Positions 27,589-35,170 of a stretch of 64,000 nucleotides of DNA are shown here, piece by piece. Made by a program: the position numbers and the translations under genes. The DNA lies in the NCBI RefSeq assembly GCF_001989455.1, contig NZ_CP018346.1, positions 744,001 to 808,000 of the forward strand. Direction: 5' to 3'. The notes beneath the pieces are model-generated. The model saw only the letters and a list, made by a program, of their open reading frames with translations, was not told the origin of the DNA and searched no databases. Numbering within the stretch: position 1 is the first letter of the stretch; each line of letters opens with the position of its first letter. This DNA is from Prochlorococcus sp. RS04 (GTDB lineage Bacteria; Cyanobacteriota; Cyanobacteriia; PCC-6307; Cyanobiaceae).

Positions 27589-27975
27589 ATGGAAAAACCA
27601 AAAAATAAAAACTTTGCAAATACCGCCTCCAGAATTTCAGCGATTGCAAGTTCAGTTATGGATTTGCATGTAAGAATAGCTCTTCAAGAAGTAGATAGAG
27701 AAAAAAGAAGATTAATTAGTGGTGGAATATTTTTGGCAATTGGCAGCACATTATTATTATTAGTACTAATTTGCATCCATATTATTTTCTACCTTTTTCT
27801 AACAAAATATAATAACTGGAATATTGAATATAATTTATTACTCATAATATTAATCGATTTATTTCTTGCAGGCTTAAGTTTAAAACTTGGAGGAAAATTA
27901 GCCAAAGGACCATATCTTCCTCAAACATTAGAGGGTTTAGGCAAGACAACAAAAGCCGTTTTAGGCAAAAAATAA
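27589..27975 (+). CDS. Phage-holin-superfamily (holin-X/DUF1469-like) membrane protein
   Basis: A 128-residue protein from ATG 27589, one base after the preceding stop. A helical N-terminal part (NTASRISAIASSVMDLHVRIALQEVDREKRRL, key pattern LQEVDREKRR) precedes two membrane helices (about 51-75 and 85-105). This is the arrangement of the putative actinobacterial holin-X family, frequently paired with DUF883/YqjD genes, as here. Not a real phage lysis gene in this setting. A longer frame from GTG 27574 would overlap the upstream gene and is less likely. Confidence 0.7.
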   Translation: MEKPKNKNFANTASRISAIASSVMDLHVRIALQEVDREKRRLISGGIFLAIGSTLLLLVLICIHIIFYLFLTKYNNWNIEYNLLLIILIDLFLAGLSLKLGGKLAKGPYLPQTLEGLGKTTKAVLGKK

Positions 27976-27976
27976 A

Positions 27977-29101
27977 TTACCTTATTAAATACTTTATCCA
28001 TCTACAATCTATTCCCCCATTACTAACAGGAATTTTCAATGAAGATTTCATTTTCAAATATTTTGTTAGTTTTGGATTTCCACTTAGCAGCCAAAATTCC
28101 CAACCTGAAAAATTATTCTTTAGGAAGATTCCCATTTGTTCATATAAATAAATCAATTCATTTTCATCGCCTAATTTTTTGCCGTATGGAGGATTACATA
28201 TGATTATCCCAGGTGTGCAACTTAATTGGAGTGCTAAAAAATCATTATTTATAAGCTCAATATAATTTTCTAGTCCAGCTAATGATATGTTTACATTCGC
28301 CTGCTCAAAAACCTTTTGATTAATTTCACATCCTATTATTGTTGGCAATTTTTCATAATTTATAATTTTATTTTTTGCCTTATTTTTTTCATTAAGATAA
28401 ATATCTTTTCTAAAGTCCAACCAATTCTCAAAAAGATATACTTGATCAATATTTATGGGAACTCCAAGGTATTGGTTGACTGCCTCAATTAAAAAAGTTC
28501 CCGAGCCGCACATAAAATCTATTAATGGAACTTTGCCATTCCATTGAGTCATATTTATCAATCCAGAAGCTAAATTTTCTTTTAATGGAGCATTTCCAAT
28601 TGCGGGTCTATAGCCTCTTTTGTGTAAGCTTTCAACGCTGCTTTGAAGACTGAGAATTGCTTTATTATTATTTAAATGCAGATGAATAATAAAATCAGGA
28701 TTAGCTAGAGAAATATTTGATCTTTTATTCCAAACTGCCTTTTGCAAATCAGTTATAGAATTTTTTACTTCAAGAGCAGTGAAATGAGTATGACTTAAAG
28801 AAGATGTTCTCCCAGTCACTTGAACATTAAACGTTTTATCAAAGTGCAACCAATTTAACCAATCAAATGAATCTCTAACCCCCGCATATAAAGATTGCTT
28901 GTCATAGCAATTAAAACTTGCAATTTCTCTATAAAAACGAAAAGCTAATCTGGAATAGAAATGAACTCTATAAAAAGTTTCAAAATCACATTCAAAATTA
29001 ATAAATCTTTTATAAGTATTAATATTAAAGCCGCCTAAATTTGAAATTTCTTCTGCTAAAGATTTCTCTAGTCCCTCCGGAGATGATGCCACTACATTCA
29101 T
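27977..29101 (-). CDS. THUMP-domain rRNA/DNA-type methyltransferase, RlmL/YpsC-like
   Basis: A 374-residue SAM-dependent methyltransferase. The N-terminal 150 residues fit a THUMP RNA-binding domain (TGRTSSLSHTHF near 95-107), followed by the methyltransferase domain with DFMCGSGTFLIEA (motif I) and the catalytic IICNPPYGKKLGD (motif IV, near residue 300). The family methylates guanine N2 of 23S rRNA (RlmL N-terminal half) and is often mis-annotated as an adenine DNA methylase. Convergent with the holin-like gene. Confidence 0.88.
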   Translation of the reverse strand: MNVVASSPEGLEKSLAEEISNLGGFNINTYKRFINFECDFETFYRVHFYSRLAFRFYREIASFNCYDKQSLYAGVRDSFDWLNWLHFDKTFNVQVTGRTSSLSHTHFTALEVKNSITDLQKAVWNKRSNISLANPDFIIHLHLNNNKAILSLQSSVESLHKRGYRPAIGNAPLKENLASGLINMTQWNGKVPLIDFMCGSGTFLIEAVNQYLGVPINIDQVYLFENWLDFRKDIYLNEKNKAKNKIINYEKLPTIIGCEINQKVFEQANVNISLAGLENYIELINNDFLALQLSCTPGIIICNPPYGKKLGDENELIYLYEQMGIFLKNNFSGWEFWLLSGNPKLTKYLKMKSSLKIPVSNGGIDCRWIKYLIR

Positions 29102-29154
29102 ATACGATAAAACTTAGTAAAAAAACTATTCAATAACCATTTTGCCTGTCAGAA

Positions 29155-29160
29155 TATAAA
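29155..29160 (+). promoter_or_regulatory. Possible -10 element for the tmRNA gene
   Basis: TATAAA lies just upstream of the acceptor segment of the tmRNA. No good -35 hexamer is seen 16-18 bases upstream, so the assignment is weak. Confidence 0.3.
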
Positions 29161-29303
29161 TGTCCAATTGGACTAGGTGATCTCAACCGATGTTTCGGAC
29201 AGCGGTTCGATTCCGCTCAACTCCACTATTTGGGGTTGTAATGGTTTCGACGGGGCATAAGGAAGGTGACTGAAGCCGGCTCGGTTAGAGCAAAAACACA
29301 AAT

Positions 29304-29354
29304 GCTAACAAAATCGTTAGTTTCTCCCGTCAAACAGCACCTGTTGCTGCTTGA
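29304..29354 (+). other. tmRNA proteolysis-tag reading frame
   Basis: GCT AAC AAA ATC through GCT GCT TGA encodes ANKIVSFSRQTAPVAA and a stop. The APVAA end is the cyanobacterial protease-recognition tail (compare the one-piece cyanobacterial tags that also end in VAA), which confirms frame and identity. Confidence 0.95.
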
Positions 29355-29402
29355 TCCTAAAGGAGATGGGGTTATATCAGCCTTATCAACCAAATGATAC
29401 GA

Positions 29403-29428
29403 GGAGTCTGGAAGGACTCCACTTTTTT
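29403..29428 (+). terminator. Rho-independent terminator of the tmRNA
   Basis: GGAGTC (29403-29408) and GACTCC (29415-29420) form a six-base-pair stem with a six-base loop, followed two bases later by six T residues (29423-29428). It is the clearest intrinsic terminator in the window. Confidence 0.7.
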
Positions 29429-29582
29429 AAATAACTAAGAAGTTGTAGTAGATAATTTTTGAGTGTGTAATTATTGCTGCAATTACTTGTATTAAAAAGA
29501 ATTTTTTTAATTTTATAAGTATAAATACTGAGAAGATAAGTTTTAAATTAATTTATCTTATTAAGAAATCCAATCTTGCAAA

Positions 29583-29720
29583 ATGGAATCTAATAAAAAA
29601 CTAAATGACTTGATAATAAATCTCAAACCAAAAGTTATTAGATTCACTGGTGAAAAATTTCCCAATGAACTATGGAATAGTGGTTGTCAAATCAAAAAAA
29701 ATAAGAAAATATCTAGCTGA
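29583..29720 (+). CDS. Possible small protein, 45 residues
   Basis: ATG to TGA in the 300-base gap after the tmRNA. It is lysine- and asparagine-rich with a central KVIRFTGEKFPNELWNSGC segment that looks protein-like because of its Trp, Cys and Pro. No family is recognised and no strong ribosome binding site precedes it. It ends 8 bases before the convergent aldo/keto reductase gene. The rest of 29429-29582 is AT-rich, and I see nothing else in it. Confidence 0.4.
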   Translation: MESNKKLNDLIINLKPKVIRFTGEKFPNELWNSGCQIKKNKKISS

Positions 29721-29728
29721 AAATTTAA

Positions 29729-30691
29729 TTAATTACTCGAAAAAGGATTTTTCGGCATTTTTTTTAAACATTTTTTTGAAACTTCCTGAAGTACTTTAAA
29801 TTCATTCTTTTTTAAATTCCAATTAAATACATTAGATACATCTATAACTTGAGATTTTTTTCGCATTCCAACTAGTGGAATAGTTCCTTGATAACAACAC
29901 CAATTAATTGCTACTTGCGCTTGGGAAACTGATCTTTGATGCGCAATTCTTTTTAGACACTTCCGCAATTCATATGTTGGTTTTTTATAGTTTTCAAATA
30001 AGGAATTACGAATAAAACTTTTTTCTTTGTTTTCCTCTTTATCTGGATCAATACAAAGTATTCCAAAGGACAAAGGACTATAAGCAAAGAAATCAATATT
30101 ATTTTCGTCGCAAATTTTTTTTACCTGATATTGTTTTCCTAAATCGGGAGCAAGCAAAGAGAACTGTATTTGAACACTCTTTAGGTGCTGATCTCTTTTT
30201 GCTAAGAAATTAATTAATTTCATCAATCTTTTAGGGCCTATATTTGATAAACCTATTTGAAAATCAAAGCCTTCATCTTTTAAATCGCAAAGATTATTCA
30301 ACAGCCCTAATTCCTGCCAAGGATTGTATTTTGCAGTTGACCAATGTAATTGCACTATATCTAATTTGTTATTAAGTCTCTCTAAACTTTTCAAAAAAGG
30401 TTTATTGAAGCCTCTGTTACCTATTCTCCAGGGATAAGGTGCAAGTTTGGTTGCTACTTGAATTGTTTTTTTCTTTGCTGAAGGAGTATTTAGTAAAAAT
30501 TTTCCTATCAACAATTCACTTCTGCCCTGAAGATTCCCTGTACCGTAAGAATCTGCAGTATCAATTAGATCGAAACCTCTTCGTAACGCTTCATTATATG
30601 TCTCACGTAAATCATCGTCATTTGTAGATTGGTAATTCCAGAAAAGCTTATTTCCCCAAGACCACGTACCTAATCCAATTCTTTTCTTCAC
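29729..30691 (-). CDS. Aldo/keto reductase family oxidoreductase
   Basis: A 320-residue TIM-barrel reductase. The active-site set is visible: Asp44 and Tyr49 in FDLIDTADSYG, the lysine in VATKLAP, and the histidine in VQLHWS. The C-terminal SVSQAQVAINWCCYQGTIP and LVGMRKKSQV give the NADPH-binding loop. Substrate unknown; similar proteins in cyanobacteria and plant plastids are pyridoxal reductase-like. ATG start at 30691 fits the family N-terminus (RIGLGTWSWGNK). Confidence 0.9.
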   Translation of the reverse strand: MKKRIGLGTWSWGNKLFWNYQSTNDDDLRETYNEALRRGFDLIDTADSYGTGNLQGRSELLIGKFLLNTPSAKKKTIQVATKLAPYPWRIGNRGFNKPFLKSLERLNNKLDIVQLHWSTAKYNPWQELGLLNNLCDLKDEGFDFQIGLSNIGPKRLMKLINFLAKRDQHLKSVQIQFSLLAPDLGKQYQVKKICDENNIDFFAYSPLSFGILCIDPDKEENKEKSFIRNSLFENYKKPTYELRKCLKRIAHQRSVSQAQVAINWCCYQGTIPLVGMRKKSQVIDVSNVFNWNLKKNEFKVLQEVSKKCLKKMPKNPFSSN

Positions 30692-30841
30692 TAGCCAATT
30701 TAAATAAGGAACTTTATAAGGTTATCTAAAAATATTAACTTCTTTAAAATATTTCAAAAAATAAGTTTTAAAGCATTAAAAATCAATTTCTCTTGACATT
30801 AAGAAATTATTCTCCAAAGTAAGAGAAATAAAAATAAAAAA

Positions 30842-31513
30842 TTGTTCATTACCGTTTGCGGACAAAAAGGGGGGGTGGCCAAAACCTGCACAAGTATTCA
30901 CCTTGCAAGCGTTTGGCATTCTGAAGGTAAAAAAGTTTGCATAGTCGATGCCGACAAGAATAGATCTGCTTTAGCATACGCATCAAGAGGCAATCTTCCA
31001 TTTCCAGTTTTCCCCGTCAATTCAGCTGCTAAAGCATCAAGATCATCAGAAATTGTAATAACTGATGGCCAAGCTAGCAGTGATCAAGAAGAACTTAAAC
31101 ACTTAGCATATGGTTCAGATTTAGTTATCTTACCTACAACTGCAAAAGCAAGATCAGTAGAATTAACTGTTGAACTAGCTAATTTATTAAGCAACTTAAA
31201 AGTTAACCATGCTGTAGTAATAGTAAAAGTTGATTTTAGACAACAAAAAGCAGCGCAACAAGCCAAAGCAGCTCTAGAAAATTTTGGTTTATATGTTTTT
31301 GACACTTTTATACCCTTACTCTCAGCATTTGATAAAGCAGAAGCCTCTGGCAATGCTGTATTTGAAGCTGTAGACGATTTAGGCAGATCAGATCCTCGTC
31401 GAATGACGGGCTGGTCTGCTTATTGTTCAATTGCCTCACAAATTCCATGCCTGATTTCGAAGCCCTCATCCGACACCAACAACTTAAACAACCAACAACC
31501 AATAAGCGCTTAA
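30842..31513 (+). CDS. Orphan ParA/MinD-type ATPase
   Basis: A 223-residue deviant-Walker ATPase with start TTG at 30842. Walker A' is KGGVAKT (9-15), with both the signature lysine and the canonical one; switch I/II regions are VDADKNRSALAYA and VITDGQASS. The final part QIPCLISKPSSDTNN is low in conservation and overlaps the next gene. No parB, minC/minE or plasmid genes are nearby. Proteins of this size position cargo such as chromosomes, carboxysomes or chemoreceptor clusters; the cargo here is unknown. Confidence 0.88.
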   Translation: MFITVCGQKGGVAKTCTSIHLASVWHSEGKKVCIVDADKNRSALAYASRGNLPFPVFPVNSAAKASRSSEIVITDGQASSDQEELKHLAYGSDLVILPTTAKARSVELTVELANLLSNLKVNHAVVIVKVDFRQQKAAQQAKAALENFGLYVFDTFIPLLSAFDKAEASGNAVFEAVDDLGRSDPRRMTGWSAYCSIASQIPCLISKPSSDTNNLNNQQPISA

Positions 31514-31689
31514 AAGTAGTTGATTCTCCTAAATTTGAAGAGAAAAAAGAAGAAGAAGCAATAATTAGACAATCTGGATTATTAGTTAATTTTTTTGGAG
31601 GTTTTATAGGCTCTGTAATTGGAACTTTAACAATACTGTTTCTCTGTATTAATGAATATCTACCATTAGATTTACTAAAACTTAAGTAG
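31447..31689 (+). CDS. Small membrane protein overlapping the ParA-like gene
   Basis: An 80-residue protein starting at ATG 31447, inside the last 67 bases of the ParA-like gene in another frame. It has a basic N-terminal stretch (IRHQQLKQPTTNKRLKVV), an acidic/lysine linker, then one membrane helix (about residues 42-66, with GGFIGSVIG glycines) and a short tail. The stop lies 8 bases into the convergent argJ gene. Tight overlap with the ATPase suggests translational coupling and a functional link; no family recognised. The downstream half has no other gene, which argues that it is real. Confidence 0.65.
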   Translation: MPDFEALIRHQQLKQPTTNKRLKVVDSPKFEEKKEEEAIIRQSGLLVNFFGGFIGSVIGTLTILFLCINEYLPLDLLKLK

Positions 31690-32920
31690 TATATTCGCTG
31701 TTTATTTCAACATATTTTTTAGAAAGATCGCACCCCCAAGCTTTGCCTTTCGATTCGCCAGAATTTAGATTAATCATAATTTTTACAATATCATCTACCA
31801 AATATCTACCTTTCATTCTGGACTTAATATAGTCTGTGACTTTTTGTGGATCATATTTATTTAACTGGCCTTTTTCCAAAATTTGGGCGTTTCCTATATA
31901 CAAGTCAACGTCATTTAAATTAAATTTAACTCCAGAATTACCTGCAGCAGAAATGATTCGTCCCCAATTTGGATCACAACCATGTATTGCAGTTTTTACC
32001 AAGGCAGAATTACAAATAGATTTCGCGAGCATAATTGCATCATCTGTATTTTTTGCTCCCTGTACCAAAACTTCTAATAAACAATTTGCTCCCTCTCCAT
32101 CCCTTGCAATATTTTTTGCCAAGTTCTGACATACAATATCAATCCCTTGTTGGATAATTGGAAAAAACCTTTTTTCAATTTTCTCTCCTGCATTTATTCC
32201 AACAAAAGAATCATTTGTACTTGTCTCTCCATCAACTGATATTGCATTAAATGATTTTTGAACCGCAATAGCAATCATTTTGTCCCATTCTTCTTTTTGA
32301 ATACCCGCATCACAGGTTAGAAAAGCAAGCATTGTAGCCATGTTGGGGTAAATCATTCCTGAACCTTTTGCAAATCCTGCTATTTTTATTTTTCTACCTT
32401 GAATAATCGACTCTATTGACACTTTTTTCAAAGTCAAATCAGTAGTTAAAATTGCTTCTGCTGCATTTTCAAAATTATTACCCTTTAAATCACTTACTAA
32501 ATTCGGTAAATTTTTTACTAAATCATTTATTTTTATTGGAACACCAATTACACCAGTTGAGCACATTAAAACTTCTTCTTCTTTAATTCCTAAAAGTTCC
32601 GCAATCTTTCCTGTAGCAATTTGAAAATGTTGAATGCCAAGATTTCCTGTACATGCATTTGCTTGACCAGAATTAATTAGTATTGCTCTTACAAAGCCTG
32701 AAGTTGTTTTAATCCTTTCCTCACAAATATCCACACAAGAAGCTCGAACTATTGATTGGGTAAACATCCCACTAAAAATACTTCCTTCTGGAGCGAGTAT
32801 TAGTGCTAAATCTTTTTTATTAGAAGCTTTTAAACCAGCAGATATCCCAGCAAAAAGAAACCCCTTGGGTGTTACCTTACTGTCATCAACAAACGACCAA
32901 TTGGAATCTAACTGGCTCAA
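31682..32920 (-). CDS. argJ: Bifunctional ornithine acetyltransferase/N-acetylglutamate synthase
   Basis: A 412-residue ArgJ. The self-cleavage site is MATMLAFLTCDAGI (the threonine of ATML becomes the N-terminal nucleophile of the beta chain), with KGSGMIYPNMATM just before it. CGCDPNWGRI-type sequence appears as HGCDPNWGRIISAAGNSG, and YVEINSEYTT is the family C-terminus. It recycles the acetyl group in arginine synthesis. Full length. Confidence 0.96.
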   Translation of the reverse strand: MSQLDSNWSFVDDSKVTPKGFLFAGISAGLKASNKKDLALILAPEGSIFSGMFTQSIVRASCVDICEERIKTTSGFVRAILINSGQANACTGNLGIQHFQIATGKIAELLGIKEEEVLMCSTGVIGVPIKINDLVKNLPNLVSDLKGNNFENAAEAILTTDLTLKKVSIESIIQGRKIKIAGFAKGSGMIYPNMATMLAFLTCDAGIQKEEWDKMIAIAVQKSFNAISVDGETSTNDSFVGINAGEKIEKRFFPIIQQGIDIVCQNLAKNIARDGEGANCLLEVLVQGAKNTDDAIMLAKSICNSALVKTAIHGCDPNWGRIISAAGNSGVKFNLNDVDLYIGNAQILEKGQLNKYDPQKVTDYIKSRMKGRYLVDDIVKIMINLNSGESKGKAWGCDLSKKYVEINSEYTT

Positions 32921-32997
32921 ACTTTTTGGTATTTTTAATTCATACTAACTACTCTTTAATACTAAAGAAACTAAGTAATTAGATTATTATTAATTAT

Positions 32998-33615
32998 ATG
33001 GATATTCTTCAAAAATTAAAAAACAACCAAAGAAGGATTGGTTTAACAGGAGGTATTGCAAGTGGGAAGACAACCATAACTAATTACATAAGAAAACATA
33101 AAAACATACCAATATTAGATGCAGATCATTTTTCAAGAGAATTAATCAAACCAAACACATATGGATATAAGAAAATTTTAGATTATTTTGGAAGTAAAAT
33201 TATTGATAATAAAAGTAATTCAGAAAAGGAAATAAACAGAAAACTTTTAAGGAACATTATTTTTAAACATTCAGCAAGCAAGGAATGGATTGAAAAACTA
33301 CTTCACCCCTTAATTAAAGAAAGAATGATAGAAGAATGCAGTCAATACAAAAATAATCAAACTATAGTATTGGTTATTCCATTATTGTTTGAAGCAAAAT
33401 TTGAAGATATTTGCACTGAAATATGGTTAGTTAAATGTCCTAAAGAAATACAAAAAAACAGACTTATCAAAAGAGATCAAATTAGCGACAAAGAAGCCTA
33501 TGAATTGATAAATTTTCAATTAAGTTTTGAAGAAAAAAGAAAATTCTCAGATATTATTTTAGACAATTCGGATGATCAAAATAAATGGATCAATACGATA
33601 AAAGAGCTTCTTTAA
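32998..33615 (+). CDS. coaE: Dephospho-CoA kinase
   Basis: A 205-residue P-loop kinase: GLTGGIASGKTT (15-26), the DADHFSREL substrate segment, HPLIKERM, and VIPLLFEAKFE are all CoaE motifs. It catalyses the last step of coenzyme A synthesis. The gene begins 77 bases from the divergent argJ and converges with gatB, 3 bases between stops. Lysine- and asparagine-rich as expected of the base composition. Confidence 0.95.
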   Translation: MDILQKLKNNQRRIGLTGGIASGKTTITNYIRKHKNIPILDADHFSRELIKPNTYGYKKILDYFGSKIIDNKSNSEKEINRKLLRNIIFKHSASKEWIEKLLHPLIKERMIEECSQYKNNQTIVLVIPLLFEAKFEDICTEIWLVKCPKEIQKNRLIKRDQISDKEAYELINFQLSFEEKRKFSDIILDNSDDQNKWINTIKELL

Positions 33616-33618
33616 GCT

Positions 33619-35091
33619 TTAACTATTCAATTTTTCCATAAGAAGTTTATTTGCAAGTTTCGGGTCAGCTTTACCTTTGGTTCTTTTCATAAGTTGACCA
33701 ACAAAAAAACCAAGTAACTTAGTTTTGCCATTTTTAAATGCTTGAACTTCATTTGGATATTCATTTATAAGTTCATCAATTATTGGTGTAATACTTGAAG
33801 AATCAGATATCATAGCCAACCCTTTTTCTTCAACTAATTTTTTCGGAGAAATATTTGTTTGAATAAGTTCAGGTAGAATTTCTTTTGCAATTTTTCCACT
33901 AATTATATTTTTTGAAATCATACTAATCATTTCAGCAAGATTTTCAGGACTAAGCTTTAGGTCACTAAAACTTAGTTTGTTTGATTTTAAATAGCCCACA
34001 ATATCACTTGTTACCCAATTTGAAGCTAGTTTGGCCTCGGCACCATTTGCCACTGTTTCTTCAAAAAAGTTTGCCATGCTTATTTCATCAGAAATTACCC
34101 TTGCATCATATGCAGACAACCCAAATTGACTTACGTATTTACTTCTTTTCTTTGAAGGTAATTCTGGTAGTTCTTTAAACCATATTTCTTGTTGGGCTTT
34201 TGTTATTTCAATTGGACCTAAGTCAGGATCAGGAAAATATCTATAGTCACTGCTACCTTCTTTTAATCTCATACTTTTCGTTAATTGCTTAGCTTCATCC
34301 CATAACCTTGTTTCTTGGAAAATTTTTCCTCCATTTTCATAAACTTCTATTTGTCTGGCTATTTCATAATCACAAGCCTTTTGAATTGCAGAAAATGAAT
34401 TCATATTTTTTATTTCCACTTTGGTACCAAAAGGAGCATTAGGTCCTTTTCTAACTGAAATATTGACATCACAGCGTAATGAACCCTCTTGCATATTTCC
34501 ATCTGATACCCCTAGATATCTAACTGTTCTTCTAATCTCTGAAGCATATTCAGATGCCTCTTTACCTGATCTAATATCTGGTTTACTTACAATCTCACAA
34601 AGTGCTATTCCGGCACGATTGTAATCAACTAAAGAATACTTAGAGCCAGCTAATCTATCACTTCCTGAATGGACTAGTTTTCCGGCGTCTTCTTCCATAT
34701 GAAGCCTTTCTATACCAATTTTTTTGATATAAGGTTCTTTGTCCTTTTCAATTATTTCAACCTCTAACCAACCATTTTCAGCTAGTGGCTCATCAAATTG
34801 TGAAATTTGATAATTTTTAGGCAGATCAGGATAAAAATATTGTTTTCTATCAAATTTACAATGTTCTGCAACGTTTAAATTTAATGCCAACGAAGTTTTT
34901 ACAGCATACTTAAGAACAGTCTCATTCAGAACTGGAAGAGTTCCTGGTAACCCACAAACTACAGGATCTATATGAGTATTAGGTAAATCACCAAAAGCTG
35001 TTGACGCAGATGTGAATATTTTACTTTTCGTATTAAGCTGTACATGAGTTTCCAAACCAATCACAGCTTCCCAAGATTCCAAATTGTTCAT
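33619..35091 (-). CDS. gatB: Asp-tRNA(Asn)/Glu-tRNA(Gln) amidotransferase subunit B
   Basis: A 490-residue GatB, starting at ATG 35091 (MNNLESWEAVIGLETHVQL). The frame is open upstream to 35148 but homology begins here. Motifs: IGLETHVQLNT, CGLPGTLPVLNE, the RKQYFYPDLPKNYQISQ region and HMEEDAGKL, followed by the C-terminal YqeY-like domain (GFFVGQLMKRTKGKADP). With GatA and GatC it converts misacylated Glu-tRNA(Gln) to Gln-tRNA(Gln). Those partners are not in the window. Confidence 0.96.
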   Translation of the reverse strand: MNNLESWEAVIGLETHVQLNTKSKIFTSASTAFGDLPNTHIDPVVCGLPGTLPVLNETVLKYAVKTSLALNLNVAEHCKFDRKQYFYPDLPKNYQISQFDEPLAENGWLEVEIIEKDKEPYIKKIGIERLHMEEDAGKLVHSGSDRLAGSKYSLVDYNRAGIALCEIVSKPDIRSGKEASEYASEIRRTVRYLGVSDGNMQEGSLRCDVNISVRKGPNAPFGTKVEIKNMNSFSAIQKACDYEIARQIEVYENGGKIFQETRLWDEAKQLTKSMRLKEGSSDYRYFPDPDLGPIEITKAQQEIWFKELPELPSKKRSKYVSQFGLSAYDARVISDEISMANFFEETVANGAEAKLASNWVTSDIVGYLKSNKLSFSDLKLSPENLAEMISMISKNIISGKIAKEILPELIQTNISPKKLVEEKGLAMISDSSSITPIIDELINEYPNEVQAFKNGKTKLLGFFVGQLMKRTKGKADPKLANKLLMEKLNS

Positions 35092-35170
35092 TATTAAAAG
35101 TCTCTTTATTAATATTATTGGATATAAAGGAAAAGAGGACCAAAACACAAATAAAAATATTAATTTTTAA

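Larger units (their letters stand above)
29161..29428 (+). ncRNA. ssrA: tmRNA, circularly permuted two-piece form
   Basis: The 3' half of the tRNA-like domain comes first: TTTCGGAC, then T arm AGCGG-TTCGATT-CCGCT and acceptor strand CAACTCC plus discriminator A, ending at 29225. Six bases later (29226-29231) the 5' half starts at 29232: GGGGTTG pairs with CAACTCC, followed by ATGGTTTCGACGGGG, the conserved tmRNA 5' segment. The tag frame is at 29304-29354. This order is the permuted arrangement known from marine picocyanobacteria, where the spacer is removed to give separate acceptor and coding RNAs. CCA is not encoded (CTA follows). The 5' end of the acceptor RNA is approximate. It rescues stalled ribosomes. 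Confidence 0.93.

Noticed and set aside
27589-27975. Phage lysis holin
   Set aside because: Despite the superfamily name there is no endolysin, spanin or other phage gene nearby, and the pairing with a DUF883-like gene is a normal cellular arrangement.
27977-29101. Adenine-specific DNA methylase (restriction-modification)
   Set aside because: The NPPY motif is shared, but the N-terminal THUMP-like domain and lack of a restriction gene favour an rRNA methyltransferase.
31084-31502. Two minus-strand frames within the ParA-like region
   Set aside because: Both are antisense to a well-supported ATPase and show no domain pattern.
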